Notes: generated from the sequence alone by a model not told the origin. A DNA stretch of 64,000 nt from Prorocentrum cordatum (GCA_963575745.1 CAUYUJ010008136.1:36001-100000); one strand, 5' to 3'. Numbered from the stretch's first letter, positions 1 to 10,986 are shown. Numbers and translations are program-made.

Positions 1-655
<655 letters not shown>

Positions 656-807
656 GTCTCGGCTCGAGAGTGCTCTGCACTCAGACCGCAGCCGCGACGC
701 GAAGCGCCCCGCCTCGGAGTCAGACTCCCAGGCCTCGCGAGACCGGAGGGGTCCCAGCAGGGCCCTACTGATTCGCGTCACCTCTCCACACCAGAGTGCC
801 CGCAGCA

Positions 808-2567
808 ATGGCCCCCAAGAAGCCGGAGCGCCGTCGCTCTTCTAAGCAGCCTCCGAGCTCCCGTCCCACGCGCCCTGCTGCCGAAGGGCCCCTCCTTCAA
901 CGCAAGCAGGACTGCGTCGCAGCGTTCAAGCAAGCGGGGTCTGACCGCCCCACGGCCGCCTACAACGGGCTAGCCGAACTGAACGCGGACGAGCTCCAGG
1001 CAATGTACGACATGCACAAGTCCAACACGAAGAAGCTTGGCAGCGCCCTTCTCCGCATGTGCGCCGCCAACCAGATTAGCTACACGCTCGATCACCACCA
1101 GCGCAGCAAGCCTAAGCGCACTGGCGGTGACACATCGCATCCACCAGCGGGCTCCGCACGTCTTCAGGCTGCGGACACCCAATTCATCGCCTTGGGCCCT
1201 GCCTTTTGGAAGGTCCCTGTCCTTGCCGAACCCACCTCGCCTGACGACGGCAAGACGTGCAAGCCCAGCATCAGCCTCCACGACTACGAGAGTGGTGAAC
1301 GGCTGCTGCAGCACCACCTCGAGCAGGGCAAGCGAGCCACGGGCCAGCTCGCGATTGCTGTCATGGGCCCGAAAAACGACAACTACGTCGGTACCGAGCT
1401 CGCCGTCCCCGTCCTCAAGCGCCACCCCAAGGCGCCCAAAGTGGTCCACACGCACGTCCCCGTGATCGTGTACCAGCTGGGCACCAAGGAGGTCGCCTGC
1501 ACGGAAAAGGTAGCCGTCGCCACCATCGACCCTGCCGACCACGTCTGCTGGATTCGGGCGACCATACACGAGACCGAGGCCATTGCCGCAGTCCCCTCCA
1601 TGTACCAGGCCTTCGAGGACCAGTTCTCGGGAGGTGCCCCCGTGAACGGTGGTCCACGCGCCAAGGGCCCTTTTCGAGGCGACTCCGCTCCACAGGACAA
1701 GGCGCGCCAAAAGCACAGGGAGTCCAAGAAAGACGCTCGCCGCCAGGAGCTCGATGGCCAGCTCCAGGACACCTTCAAGACCCTCTTCCACGGCAACTTT
1801 AAAGCCGTCACCATCCTCGAACCCTGCAAAAGCCTAGGCAGGTTTGGATCGGGCGTCGGAAAGAGGTCCCTGGCTGCCACCTTCGGCGTCAGTCTCCAAG
1901 CGGTCGACAAGGTCTTGGCGGGATCAGGGCAACTCGGTGCCACCTACGACCTCAGCAACGTAGGTGCAGACGAGCCCACCGCCGACAAGTATCAGACCGT
2001 TTTGTTCCCTGAGGACCAGCCCATCACGATGGCAGACGCGTTCCAGAAGTCGGTGGAGTTCAAGGCCCTGGGAGTCGTCAGGCACGGCAAGTCAGGCCTG
2101 CTGGGGATCCGTGTTCCGCGGGGTTCCGACGTCGCCAAGGCCGCTGCTGTCAGCATCCGCGGCTGCGAGGCTACCCTCGCCAAGACGCGCTACCGCATCA
2201 CTGGCATTGCGGCACGCCACGCCACGCTGACCCAGCTCGCCAAGACTCTCACGGGCCCGTCCGTTAAATGGGACTGTGAGGTCTACCACACCGCCTGGGA
2301 CCCAGCCACTGCGGCCCAGTTTGCCTTAGTGCGCGCTCATCGGCCCCACTCACCTATACGGTGCAGGTCGCGGGGTGCCCCATCCCGTGGAGCATCACCG
2401 AGGCCCAGCTGGCTGAGGTGGTGCCGAAGCGGGACAACGTTACCATCGTCACGCCTACCACCATCACAGAGCCTGTGACGCCGCCAGCCCGTGGTGGCGG
2501 CTTTAGCCCCGCCGCCGGCACACTCCTCACCAAAGCGGCCAGAGCCCCTACCTCCACGACCTCATGA
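808..2567 (+). CDS. Retroelement first ORF, gag-like protein (frameshifted near 2340)
   Basis: The first ATG is at 808, twelve bases after an in-frame GTG, and gives a basic N-terminus (MAPKKPERRRSSKQ). The frame stays open to 2478, but from about 2340 the residues become Arg/Ser/Pro-rich noise. The sensible reading moves to another frame (VQVAGCPIPWSITEAQLAEV) and stops at 2567, which points to one indel. No family is recognised. The middle (nt about 1700-2250) has the alternating charged and hydrophobic pattern of a folded domain, preceded by a Lys/Arg-rich stretch. Position at the 5' end of an EEP-RT element suggests an RNA-binding ORF1/gag role by analogy only. Hairpins 1 and 2 lie inside it. 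Confidence 0.6.
1153..1175 (+). repeat. Bulged-C hairpin 1
   Basis: Arms TCCGCA and TGCGGA (6 of 6 pairs) flank the core CGTCTTCAGGC; the variable core pair is T-G. Lies within the first ORF. Confidence 0.8.
2491..2515 (+). repeat. Bulged-C hairpin 2
   Basis: Arms GTGGTGG and CCGCCGC pair over 7 positions with two G-T wobbles. Core CGGCTTTAGCC, variable pair G-C. This is the only copy with a TT loop. Confidence 0.8.
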
Positions 2568-2799
2568 CTGCCACGCCCAAAGGCAAGGGCGTCGCACCGC
2601 TCCTGACCCCCAAGGAGGGGCCTTCAGCCAAGCGCCACCGCTCCTCCAGCGGGAAACGTGACGCCACGCCGCACGCAAGGCCACCCTGCGCCCCAGGCCG
2701 CAGCTCCTCTGCGCCCCCGCACGGCACGGACGGAGCCGCTGAACCGACGGCCGCCCCAGGACAGGTGGCCACGACCCCTGGCTTGGCACGGCGGCGGCA

Positions 2800-3285
2800 G
2801 AAGGTGGGGGCCACACCGAAGGCGACGCTGCCACAGCCGCCGAAGTACCTGGTGACGTCGTCGACGTCGAGATCCTCTCATCAGGTGATGAATACAGCGT
2901 GGCCTCCCACGAACTCAACACCTTCGGCGAGCGCTTCGCATCGGCCTCTATACCGCCCGATGCTGCCACGACCCGCATCCAGCACATGGAACAGCAGCAC
3001 GAGCTGCTAGCCAACACGGTGGATAACATGCAGGTGCAGCTTGCGGGCGTTCTCTCCTCCCAGGCCACACTCACGGAGCACGTTTCAGGGCTGGAACGGG
3101 GGCTTGCCACCGTCGTCACCCAGCAACAGACGGCAACCGCCGACGCCGCTGCACTGCGCGGCGACATCCAGACCCTCCTCGGGCACCTCACGGGAGGCAC
3201 CATCCACCTGCCACAAGCGGCCACTCTGGAAACTAGAAGGAGGAAGCCGCAGCGGCCGCCGAGCCCGCGGCAGCCTGCAGTTTGA
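2800..3285 (+). CDS. Retroelement coiled-coil ORF fragment
   Basis: In the frame ending at 3285 the sequence reads from about 2800 through a small acidic segment (DVVDVEILSSGDEYSVASHE) into a heptad-rich stretch at about 2980-3190 (MEQQHELLANTVDNMQ and on), then a Lys/Arg/Pro tail. Coiled coils of this sort are common in LINE ORF1 proteins, where they drive trimer formation. Between 2567 and 2800 the sensible frame is hard to follow, so this may be the C-terminal part of the first ORF separated by a second frameshift. No start codon is assigned. Confidence 0.5.
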   Translation, partial: EGGGHTEGDAATAAEVPGDVVDVEILSSGDEYSVASHELNTFGERFASASIPPDAATTRIQHMEQQHELLANTVDNMQVQLAGVLSSQATLTEHVSGLERGLATVVTQQQTATADAAALRGDIQTLLGHLTGGTIHLPQAATLETRRRKPQRPPSPRQPAV

Positions 3286-3548
3286 CCGACCAGCCAGGCC
3301 AGGCCACCCCAGGGACGGGGCCCCCAGGGGCCGACAAAGGCAAGGACAAGGGTCGGGCCACACAGGAACCTTATTGAAGGTGCCTCAGAGAGCCCGCCTC
3401 AGCCCTCCGAGGATGCGCCTTCAGAGGCATCGCTCCCCTCTTCGCGTCGTATCTCTTTCTTGTTACCTCATGTCTGTTTTGGCAGCAGCACGCGCAAGCT
3501 ATCTGGTGTAGGGACACCCGTAGTCTTGCAGGGGGCGTGATTGTAGCA

Positions 3549-5777
3549 ATGTACATGAGCATTCAGGTGTATTTGAGGACGTGTGCTGCCACGCAGCTTT
3601 CGGCTCATCGCTCGCGCCGCCCGCCAGGCCTCGCCATCATGTGGCGCCTTGCCTGCGGCCTGGCCCCCCCCTCGCTGGCTGGAGCACACCCGTCTTCAGG
3701 CGGTGCGCCCCAGCACAGAGGAGAGGCTTTCCTGCGACATGCGGAGCGTGGGACGCTCTTCTACCTTTACGATGACAGCATCTACAAATACGATCACAGC
3801 GCCATTTTGGACCCGATCGTGAACAGCACCGCCGCCGCTGGTCCGTGCGGCACCGGGCCGCTGGGCGCCCCCGCGTGCGCCTGGCCTGAGCAGCACCAGG
3901 GGCCCCGCCCCACGCGCTGCCCCCCTGGGACTTCGACGGCTACTACGACGTCTATGACGAGTACCAGCATGTCTCCTACGAGCACGCCCTCGTCAACTAC
4001 GACACATGCATCGCAGTCGACCACCGATGTTGCCGCAGCTGAGATGACCCCTGCGTCCTCCGGCCACGCCTCGCACCGCATGCAAGTTCAGCTACGAGGG
4101 CTACCATCACTCAACATGACGCTTGCGGTCGACTGTCGTACAGCATATCCTCGATGGTACCCTGTTCTCAGCTTGTCCTCGACCGTCGCGCAGCATATCC
4201 TCGACAGGGCCGCTGGCAAGGCCCAGGCACGCAGTGGCGGCTTCAGCCCCGCTGTCGTGCCCCGCTTCAGCCCCACGAGTCCCACTACCCCTCTGTGCGC
4301 CAGGGGTGAACCCGAGGAGGACCCCGCTTTCTGGCACCTGATGAACATCCGAGCACGGCTCATACCGTGCGCCGCGGCGTGGGCACCAGGTGAGGACCAT
4401 CAGGACGTGTACTGGGCATGGCTCGAGGACTGCGTCCCGCACGTCCTGGCGACGCTCCATCTGCCACAGTACGACCACTTTTTCCAGGAGGATTCCGCGG
4501 AGAAAAACGACGCCCTGCGCCACCGCACCGCGTTCGACATGTGCGAGGATATCTGGCACAGAGCGGGCCCCGACAGACAGCGCACCAACCGCAACCTCAC
4601 TCGTATCCAGGGCAGCCACGAGTACCCCACCCGCTACTTTGGCCTCATTCTGGAATACCAGGGCGCTCGTGCCCAGCTCGTCGGCCCTGAGGCTTTCGCG
4701 GCACCACTGCCGCCATACCTCTCACGGGCCCACGCCTTGCTGCCAAGAGGCCTCCCTCCGCCCGACCAAGACGCCCTGGCGTATCTCGCGGATGCGATCC
4801 TGCACCACCCGCCAGACCTGCAGCCGCTTGTCGAGGCGGAGCTCGCCGCGGCACCGATGGAACCGCTAAACCTACCACCGCCAGCTGGCACCCTCGCCCA
4901 GAACGCCACGTGTGACCAGCCCGCGGCCGACGCCGAACCGCTTCTGCTCCAGCACACCGCTGCCAGCGATATCAGCAACATATCCCTGGACTCGTTCCAC
5001 GTGTCGGACGATAGCCAGAACGACTCCATCCACGACACGGAAACCCCGGACCTCGACGGCACGACACCGCCAGGTGACACGGCCCAGCGCGACCGTGACA
5101 GCGAACCCTACACAGGGCGCCCCCTGTCGCACAGCAGTGCGCCCATCAACTCGGCCCAGGCCGACCCCAGCGCACAGCTCAGCGACGCCGAAGGCGCCAC
5201 CGCCGCCGACGAGACAAGCCATTCCACTGCGCTGCCAGCTCTCACCAGCCCGCGCAGTGGCGGCTTCAGCCCCGCTGCAGCATTGGCTGGATCTGGGCGT
5301 CTTCAGACCTCAGGTGGCAGGACCCCGCCCCGCACCCTTGTCTGCCGAGCTAACGCGACTGACTCCAACTCCAGCGCCGTCGACCACGGGCAGGCTGGCA
5401 TCGACAATGATCCCATCGAGGACGCGAGCCCCGACGCCAGCGGCTCCTACGAGGCCCCGCACAGCGCAGCGGCCTCCCGACGCTGCGGCTGTCTCAACTG
5501 CCTCTTCGTGGCCACGTATGCCATCGTGGTAGCCATGCCGTACAAGGACCAGATCGACGGGTACCTGCCGACACCGAGCCGAGACCCAGCTACCGGCAGC
5601 GACGACGCCGTGAAGCTGCGGCACCAGGCCCATCCGTGTCCACTACGCCCCGACGCACAACGGCATACGACGCCGCGACCGCCTTGTGGGGTATTCTCAA
5701 GTGGACCAGTGCCAAACTCAGAGACATCGTCTCGGGCGGAGCCAGCGCAGTCGGGTCTGGCCTCTGGGGTGCCCTGA
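3549..5777 (+). CDS. Retroelement ORF, uncharacterised (about 742 aa frame)
   Basis: ATG at 3549, twelve bases inside the open frame. The N-terminal third is low in complexity, with Ser/Thr-rich stretches at about nt 3930-4030. A compact globular-looking segment spans nt 4300-4850, rich in Trp, His and Asp (for example EDPAFWHLMNIRARLIP and EYPTRYFGLILEYQG). An acidic Ser/Asp/Thr-rich linker follows. Near 5480-5540 there is a Cys-containing hydrophobic patch (RRCGCLNCLFVATYAIVVAM). From about 5640 the frame turns to noise and sense continues in another frame. No family is recognised. It carries hairpins 3 to 6, and its GGFSPA peptides are simply translations of the hairpin core. Confidence 0.55.
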   Translation: MYMSIQVYLRTCAATQLSAHRSRRPPGLAIMWRLACGLAPPSLAGAHPSSGGAPQHRGEAFLRHAERGTLFYLYDDSIYKYDHSAILDPIVNSTAAAGPCGTGPLGAPACAWPEQHQGPRPTRCPPGTSTATTTSMTSTSMSPTSTPSSTTTHASQSTTDVAAAEMTPASSGHASHRMQVQLRGLPSLNMTLAVDCRTAYPRWYPVLSLSSTVAQHILDRAAGKAQARSGGFSPAVVPRFSPTSPTTPLCARGEPEEDPAFWHLMNIRARLIPCAAAWAPGEDHQDVYWAWLEDCVPHVLATLHLPQYDHFFQEDSAEKNDALRHRTAFDMCEDIWHRAGPDRQRTNRNLTRIQGSHEYPTRYFGLILEYQGARAQLVGPEAFAAPLPPYLSRAHALLPRGLPPPDQDALAYLADAILHHPPDLQPLVEAELAAAPMEPLNLPPPAGTLAQNATCDQPAADAEPLLLQHTAASDISNISLDSFHVSDDSQNDSIHDTETPDLDGTTPPGDTAQRDRDSEPYTGRPLSHSSAPINSAQADPSAQLSDAEGATAADETSHSTALPALTSPRSGGFSPAAALAGSGRLQTSGGRTPPRTLVCRANATDSNSSAVDHGQAGIDNDPIEDASPDASGSYEAPHSAAASRRCGCLNCLFVATYAIVVAMPYKDQIDGYLPTPSRDPATGSDDAVKLRHQAHPCPLRPDAQRHTTPRPPCGVFSSGPVPNSETSSRAEPAQSGLASGVP
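3684..3708 (+). repeat. Bulged-C hairpin 3
   Basis: Arms GCACACC and GGTGCGC pair at 6 of 7 positions (one A-C mismatch). Core CGTCTTCAGGC, variable pair T-G. Confidence 0.75.
4227..4260 (+). repeat. Bulged-C hairpin 4
   Basis: Arms GCACGCAGTGG and CCGCTGTCGTGC pair over 11 positions with one G-T wobble and one bulged T. Core CGGCTTCAGCC. A degenerate neighbour (TCGTG at 4255-4259, GCTTCAGC at 4264-4271, CACGA at 4274-4278) overlaps its right arm. Confidence 0.85.
5254..5278 (+). repeat. Bulged-C hairpin 5
   Basis: Arms GCAGTGG and CCGCTGC pair at all 7 positions (one G-T wobble). Core CGGCTTCAGCC. Confidence 0.82.
5292..5314 (+). repeat. Bulged-C hairpin 6
   Basis: Arms TCTGGG and CTCAGG pair at 6 positions including two G-T wobbles. 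Core CGTCTTCAGAC, where the variable pair is T-A. It lies only 14 bases after hairpin 5. Confidence 0.75.
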
Positions 5778-5995
5778 AATGGGCCAGCGGCAAACTCGGA
5801 GCTAATGCCACAGGCGGAGTGGTTTGCGGTCTTCTCCTGGTCGGCGCCAAACTTCTCGCTCAAGGAGCCGTCGGACACGTAGGAGCCCGCATCTGTGCGC
5901 GCGCCCTGGACTCACCCACGGCCCAGTGGTGCCTCCGCTGTTGCCAACCGATCAGGGGGCCGCGCGATGAGGCCACACACAATGCCGCGCACGCA
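5636..5995 (+). CDS. Retroelement ORF continuation with hydrophobic segment
   Basis: The frame shifts at about 5640 and reads a distinctive segment with repeated Trp and small residues (ALWGILKWTSAKL, then GLWGALKWASGKLGA) followed by a hydrophobic run (GGVVCGLLLVGAKLLAQGAV). This could be an amphipathic or membrane-seeking helix pair; the two WGxLKWxSxKL units look like an internal duplication. It ends in a Cys-rich motif (WCLRCCQP) at about 5930-5950. After 5995 this frame becomes noise. Function unknown. Confidence 0.45.
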
Positions 5996-6690
5996 TCCCG
6001 ACGACCCCGAGAGCCAGCACGTGCACTCTCTTCGACACCCGCTGCTACAGGAACACTATGCTGCTGCAGTTGCCGCCGCAGTCGCCGATGTCACCACCGC
6101 CACCACCGCCGCCATTGTTGAAGTCACTGCCGCGGTATCGCGAGCTTCGTCTGTCACACCACGGTCGACCAGCCCGTCCCCGCGAGACGGCCCCACAAGC
6201 GGCGCGGCCCATGGCAACCCGCCGACTCACGAAGACGCCACAGCTCAGGCCACCGACGCCGAGGCAAGTGAAACACGTGAGCGCACCCTCGACAGCCCGT
6301 GGTCCATCTTCCGACATGCAGATGCTCGTGGTTCCTCTTCCGACATGGACACCCCACCACCACGACGGCGAGCACGCTACGCATCACCCGCCAGGCCCCA
6401 GGCGCCTCCAGGCCCTGGTACGCCCCACCCAGCCCTCAGGCCACCGACGCGCAACTTACGCAGCACCATCCAGCGCGACCCAGCGGTCCACGTGCCGCCG
6501 ACGAGCATCCTCACCTCCCTGTACCAGAACGGCTTTGCGCTTGGTAACAGTGGCGTGACTACAGAGGACATCAAAGACGCCCTGCGACTCTACGACCATC
6601 CTCGATTCACCCATGACCCAACGCTCCAAGCGTTGGCGCCGTGGACTGACATCATGCAGAGGCCCCCGAACCGACTCACTTGGGTGCTGA
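5995..6690 (+). CDS. Retroelement ORF continuation, Ala/Thr/Pro-rich
   Basis: A second frame carries sense from about 5995: an Ala-rich helix-like stretch (HYAAAVAAAVADVTTATT), a Ser/Pro/Thr/Asp linker, then a better-folded segment at nt 6480-6690 (ILTSLYQNGFALGNSGVTTE). It appears to run into the next ORF through another frame change at about 6690. No domain is recognised. Hairpin 7 lies in the linker. Confidence 0.45.
6398..6418 (+). repeat. Bulged-C hairpin 7
   Basis: Arms CCAGG and CCTGG pair at 5 of 5 positions. Core CGCCTCCAGGC, where the variable pair is swapped to C-G. Confidence 0.8.
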
Positions 6691-8056
6691 AGACTCGGGT
6701 GGGAACTCAGGCGAGACGATCTTCCCCTACCTCACGTGGGACCTCCGTGAACCCACCACTGACACGCCCACGGTCTTCTGGCACGGGACCCTCGGCGACC
6801 TTGCGGCTCGTCTCGCTTTCAACGGAGGTCACCTCCTGCCGGGCCCCCGCCGTGAAGCGAAGGGTCGAACCGCCACAAATGTCGGCCGCACGTACGTGAG
6901 TGTGCACCCGTCGCTGGCCGCGTGGTACGCGGTGCCGCCTCACCCGCCCTGCAGCCTCGAAGACGACACCCTCGCCTGGGGACCCCTCGCGCTCTGGATG
7001 TGCGAGGCTACCAAACCGCCGCGCGGTGAGAACTGGCACAACTTCGTGAAAGGGGAGGCTCACGGAGCGCGCCTCATCTACCCACGGGTCCTGGGCATCC
7101 TCATCCGCATGGACTGGTGTGCCCCCACCGAAGCTGCCTCCAGGTGCCGTGCCCTCCCACACACCTATGGCATGGGCGACTGTGCGCACGCCCTCCACAT
7201 TGCCGGCTTCGATCACCCAGACCTCCGCGAGGCGGCTGAAGCCCGCGACCAGGAAGCTATCACCTGGCGCCGGCTGGACACCGCGGCAGCGTGGCCACCG
7301 CCGCAGGCACTATACTCGCCAGAGGCAGCGCGAGCATGGGCTACACAGCACTACGACACCGAAGCAGCCACCAGGGCCGACCCCAACCAGCCCCGTCCGC
7401 GCGCCTCGCTTCGCAAGCTCAAGCTGGACCCGCAGCCACTGATCGACCTGGTGTACACTGGTTTGCAGGCCGTTCCCGTGCGGGGGCAGTCCGACGTACG
7501 AGCGCCGCGCCCCAGCGGCTCCAGCCCAGGGGCCGCGTCTGGCCCATCGCACACCTATCAGCCAGGTGCCGCCCTGGGACACAGTCCAGACCGCTCATCG
7601 ACGACATCGGGAGCCGACGACCGCCGTGCGCCGTCCCTCATCAGCGCGGCCGCCGCCCTCGCCCGAGGCCATGCCCGCTCACGGCGATCCGCCTCACGTT
7701 CGTCACGGCAGAGCGGCGGAAACCTCACCTCTCACAGCAGCGACATCGAGACGTGGGAGCACATCGAGACGGAAAAGGAGCCGACCGCCTACCACGTCCT
7801 CGCCTTCCACGTCCGCGATGTGCGGGCCCGTGTGAACGCCCCTGGCGTCGAGGTCTGGCTTGACCCGGGCGAGCATCACGATGGCGCCTACCTACCGTGG
7901 GGGGCGACCGTTGTGGGCCACCGCGTTATCGACCCTGCGGTTGCGGGTCGCGACGGCTGGTCATCCTTCACCATGACCATGGCGATGCCACTACCAGGCT
8001 CTGGGCACCGACCCAAGTCCATGTCAAGGCGGACGACACTTGGCGCACGGTCATGA
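6690..8056 (+). CDS. Retroelement ORF with possible ADP-ribosyltransferase-like segment
   Basis: Sense in this frame runs from about 6690 to about 7985. Near the N-terminus it reads TVFWHGTLGDLAARLAFNGG, then about 20 residues later GRTYVSVHPSLAAWYA. A His-Gly-Thr strand, a Gly-rich turn and a Tyr-Val-Ser strand followed by an Ala-x-x-Tyr-Ala helix resemble the NAD-binding core of ART/PARP-fold proteins. No catalytic Glu can be placed with certainty, so this is a fold-level suggestion only. A Ser/Arg/Pro linker (nt about 7480-7720) and a second globular part (VLAFHVRDVRARVNAPGVEV) follow. An alternative is an unrelated retroelement-specific domain. Hairpin 8 is in the linker. Confidence 0.5.
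7509..7533 (+). repeat. Bulged-C hairpin 8
   Basis: Arms GCCCCAG and CAGGGGC pair at 6 of 7 positions (one A-A mismatch next to the core). Core CGGCTCCAGCC. Confidence 0.75.
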
Positions 8057-9819
8057 TCCCAGCGGACCTGGGGCCCCAGTGGATCGAGCGCCATGCTGAC
8101 GACGCTCGCCTCCCCGCGGAGGTGGTCCGCACTACAGGCCAGTCCTGGTTCGCCGACGTCTGGCCTTTGTGGGATCGACCCCGACCCCACCCAGACGACG
8201 CAGTCACCGACGAGCAAGCGCTCCCGCCCCTACCAGGACGCTGGACTTGCCTACAGTGCCGATTCCAATGCTGTCAGTATTGCGCTGCCCGCCGCAACAC
8301 GCAGCTCGGCACCTCGGGCCAACCAACGTGCCCAGACTGCTCCCTCAGCGGACTACGTGCACTTATGGACTGGTCCACGGACTACTCTTGCAACAGCTGG
8401 ACGTGTGCGTACAGCACCGACAACAGGGACTCCCACACATGCTGCCTCTCCAGCAGGTGCCCCCATCCGCCTAGTCCGCACAGCCTGTTCGACGTCCGTG
8501 CCACAGGGATGCCTCCGCACATCCATGCCCGCCAATACGGCAACGCGCCAGCCCAGCACGACCTCAAGGAACCCCCCCGAGCGCCTTCAGGCCCCGGGGG
8601 GGAGCCTCCGCAACCAGGCCAAGCAGGATACCAGGGTCAATGGTATCTACCACCGAGGCCGCGTCGCGTCCTCAAGCAGGGATTGCCCGACGGCACGCGG
8701 CGGCCACCAGGGTTCACAGGAACGGGGATGCCTGAAGACCCGTCCCCCGACCAACCGCTGTGGAAGGAAGGCTACGTGCTCTTCAGCCCTCACCAGGCCC
8801 TCAAGGAGGATTTCATCTTCAACAAAGCGGTCCGCCGACCTTACTCCCTAGCCATCACCAACATGCACAGGGATCGTGTCACAGTCAGGACCGTCTGCGA
8901 GTCTATCGCCGAGCGCATCCACACTACCCGCACGCGCTGGCGGGATGTGGTACTGTACTGGGATGCCGAGGGCGGCCCTGGGCCTCAAGCTCTCGACTAC
9001 GACATGCGCCTCTGTGACGCCATGTTGAGTCGTGCCACGACCGAAGCCGAGTTGAACCACGACCGCAGCAACCGTGGTAGCTTCTGTCTCTATGGACCAG
9101 CGCACCAGCGGGCTGTGAACATCACGGTGCTCCCCGAGCCGCAGAACATTGACTTCGTGGAGCATGTACGGCGCTACTCACCCGTCGGGGAGACTTACCC
9201 AGACCATGCCTTCGAGCACGTCTATCAGGGCTGGCGGCGGCCCGACGTGCCGCCCATCCTCCCCGACACCCGCCCGCTCTCGAGAGCCGACAGCAGCGCT
9301 ACCAACAGCACCAGCAGCGCACCCAGCAGCGCGACCAACGCGACGCAGGTCAGCCGAGCACGCCGCGCAACCGCTCTCCCGCGCGCGCCCCGACAGGCGA
9401 CAGCGCGGTGTACGGCGGGGGCGCCGCCTATCACCGTGGCCCCATTGGTGCCAGGCCCGCGGCGGCAGGAGCAGCCGCCTCCAGCTACGGCCACGCCCCC
9501 CACGCCAGGGTGCACCCAGCGGTCGTCGGCTACCCGCGTGCACTCGCGCAGGCTCCCCCACGGGCCACCTCGCCCGTGCCAGGGTCCACGCGCGCCTGGG
9601 GCCATTACCCAGGCCGCCACGACAGCACCGCCAGCAACCAGCCCGCAGTGGCACCCCCTGCGGCTCCAGCCCAGGGGGCTGCACCAAGCCGTGGAAGGAC
9701 AGGGCGCCCCGAAGGATGGCGTGAGGCGAACGTGCGTGCCTGGCAACCGCGCCAACACACGCCCCCGCCAAACGTGGCCGCAGCGCTGCGCCCTGCCCAG
9801 GCAAAACCTGCCCCCCTGA
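7985..9819 (+). CDS. Retroelement ORF with Cys-rich putative zinc-binding region
   Basis: Sense moves into this frame near 7985. At nt 8240-8460 is a cluster of cysteines: WTCLQCRFQCCQYC, PTCPDC, YSCNSWTC and HTCCLSSRC, with nearby His. The paired C-x2-C spacing suggests zinc binding, possibly for nucleic acid, but it matches no zinc-finger class I can name. A folded-looking segment follows at nt 8750-9240 (KEGYVLFSPHQALKEDFIFN and VVLYWDAEGGPGPQALDYD). The C-terminal part from about 9260 is a long Ser/Thr/Ala/Pro-rich tail. Hairpins 9 and 10 lie inside. No family is recognised. Confidence 0.5.
8572..8602 (+). repeat. Bulged-C hairpin 9
   Basis: Seven C residues (8572-8578) plus GAG pair with CCC and seven G residues (8596-8602), with one A-C mismatch. 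Core CGCCTTCAGGC, variable pair C-G. Confidence 0.8.
9654..9678 (+). repeat. Bulged-C hairpin 10
   Basis: Arms CCCCCTG and CAGGGGG pair at all 7 positions. Core CGGCTCCAGCC. Confidence 0.85.
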
Positions 9820-10561
9820 GCGCGAGCGGCAGCCGCTCGTCCCGCTCGTCCTCACGTACACCCAGGCGCACCACAGCGCCTCCCCGCGGCACAGCGAGGG
9901 TAGTGCCCACCACGTCAGCCCCCGGCCCGACGCCGTCGACCCTGACCAGGCTGCAGCCACGGAGGCGGGCGGCACAGGCGGCTCCCGCCCGCCCAGCCCA
10001 ACACCCTGCGCAGCGCCGATCCGCTCCCCGAGCAGGGCGGACTCTGCGCGCGCTAACGCCCAGGTGGCCTCGCCACGTGACCGCCACACGGGCGGGCGCG
10101 TCCCGCGCAGCCGGTCCTACAGCCGCCACAGCTCGCGCACGCCCCCTGGGAGCTCCACGAGCTCGCCGCCTCGCGAGACTCAGGCTGACGGCCAAGCCTC
10201 CGAGGTGGTGCCACGTTTCGGTGCCAGCGCCATCGAACCTGGCAAGGTCGACCTCGAGCCGACGCCGTCCACGGACCAGGAGCTGCCACCGCCCACCCGC
10301 GTTGTCGTCGCCTTCGACGAGGCGCCGACCTTCGACCCCTACACGCACAAGTACTCCGTCAAGGGCCTCGCGGCGGGCTTCGGCGGTGGCTCACCGCTGC
10401 CCCCTCTGAGCCACGGCGGCGGCCCCGCCACCTCAGCCGCTGCCGCGGCAGCGGCGGCCCCGCGTGGAGTCAGCCCTGTCCGCAACGCGTGCCTCACGGC
10501 AGCGGGCATGGACGAGGCTCAGCGCCAGGCCACCGACCGCGCCGCTCGCCACGCCAGCTAG
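9820..10561 (+). CDS. Retroelement Ser/Arg/Pro-rich ORF segment
   Basis: The frame ending at 10561 carries an RS-like stretch from about 10064 (SRSYSRHSSRTPPGSSTSSP), a short ordered segment (VVVAFDEAPTFDPYTHKYSV) and a poly-Ala run at about 10436-10460. It resembles a disordered linker between the gag-like region and the nuclease. An antisense ORF of 247 residues (9605-10348) is a shadow of its GC-rich codons. Function unknown. Confidence 0.4.
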
Positions 10562-10965
10562 TGGCTGACGCGCTGGCAGGGCGTGCGCCGCCGCAGCCAC
10601 AGGGCCCACCGCCCGAGGCGAGCGCGGAGGGCGCACACGAACAAGCTGTTCCAGCTGATGCTGCTCATCACGGCACTGACGGGGCGGGCGCGCCGCCGCA
10701 GGACGGACCAGCGGTGTCGCGTGCGCAGTATTTGCGCGCGCTGCGCCGCTGCCGCGCCGAGCTGCCGCCGCTGGTTTGCTGTTGCTCTTGAGCTCGGCAG
10801 GACGGATCGAGGAGTCGCCTCCCTCTCCCCCTGCCGCCGTCTCACCTCTCCTCCCTCCGTCCCCCACGGTACAGGAGTGAGGAGGATTTTTCGAGGCAGT
10901 TTTGCCGACGTTTATGAACCCCCCCCGGCGCAGCGTCGACCATGCCTTGCCTATACTTTTGGCCC

Positions 10966-10986
10966 GACGGCGGCTTCAGCCCCGTC
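10966..10986 (+). repeat. Bulged-C hairpin 11
   Basis: Arms GACGG and CCGTC pair at 5 of 5 positions. Core CGGCTTCAGCC. It ends 22 bases before the ATG at 11009 that opens the endonuclease ORF. Confidence 0.82.

Noticed and set aside
970-1791. Minus-strand ORF of 273 codons opposite the first retroelement ORF
   Set aside because: Shadow of GC-rich codons. The plus frame has far better protein character and belongs to a co-oriented chain.
2620-2640. GGGGCCTTCAGCCAAG as a further bulged-C hairpin
   Set aside because: The core does not pair (C opposite C) and the flanks are not complementary.
7225-7250. GGCGGCTGAAGCCCGCG as an inverted hairpin family member
   Set aside because: The inner stem pairs but the outer arms do not, and the loop is GA rather than YY.
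9605-10348. Minus-strand ORF of 247 codons
   Set aside because: Arg/Ala/Gly-rich antisense of a Ser/Arg/Pro-rich plus frame, no domain.
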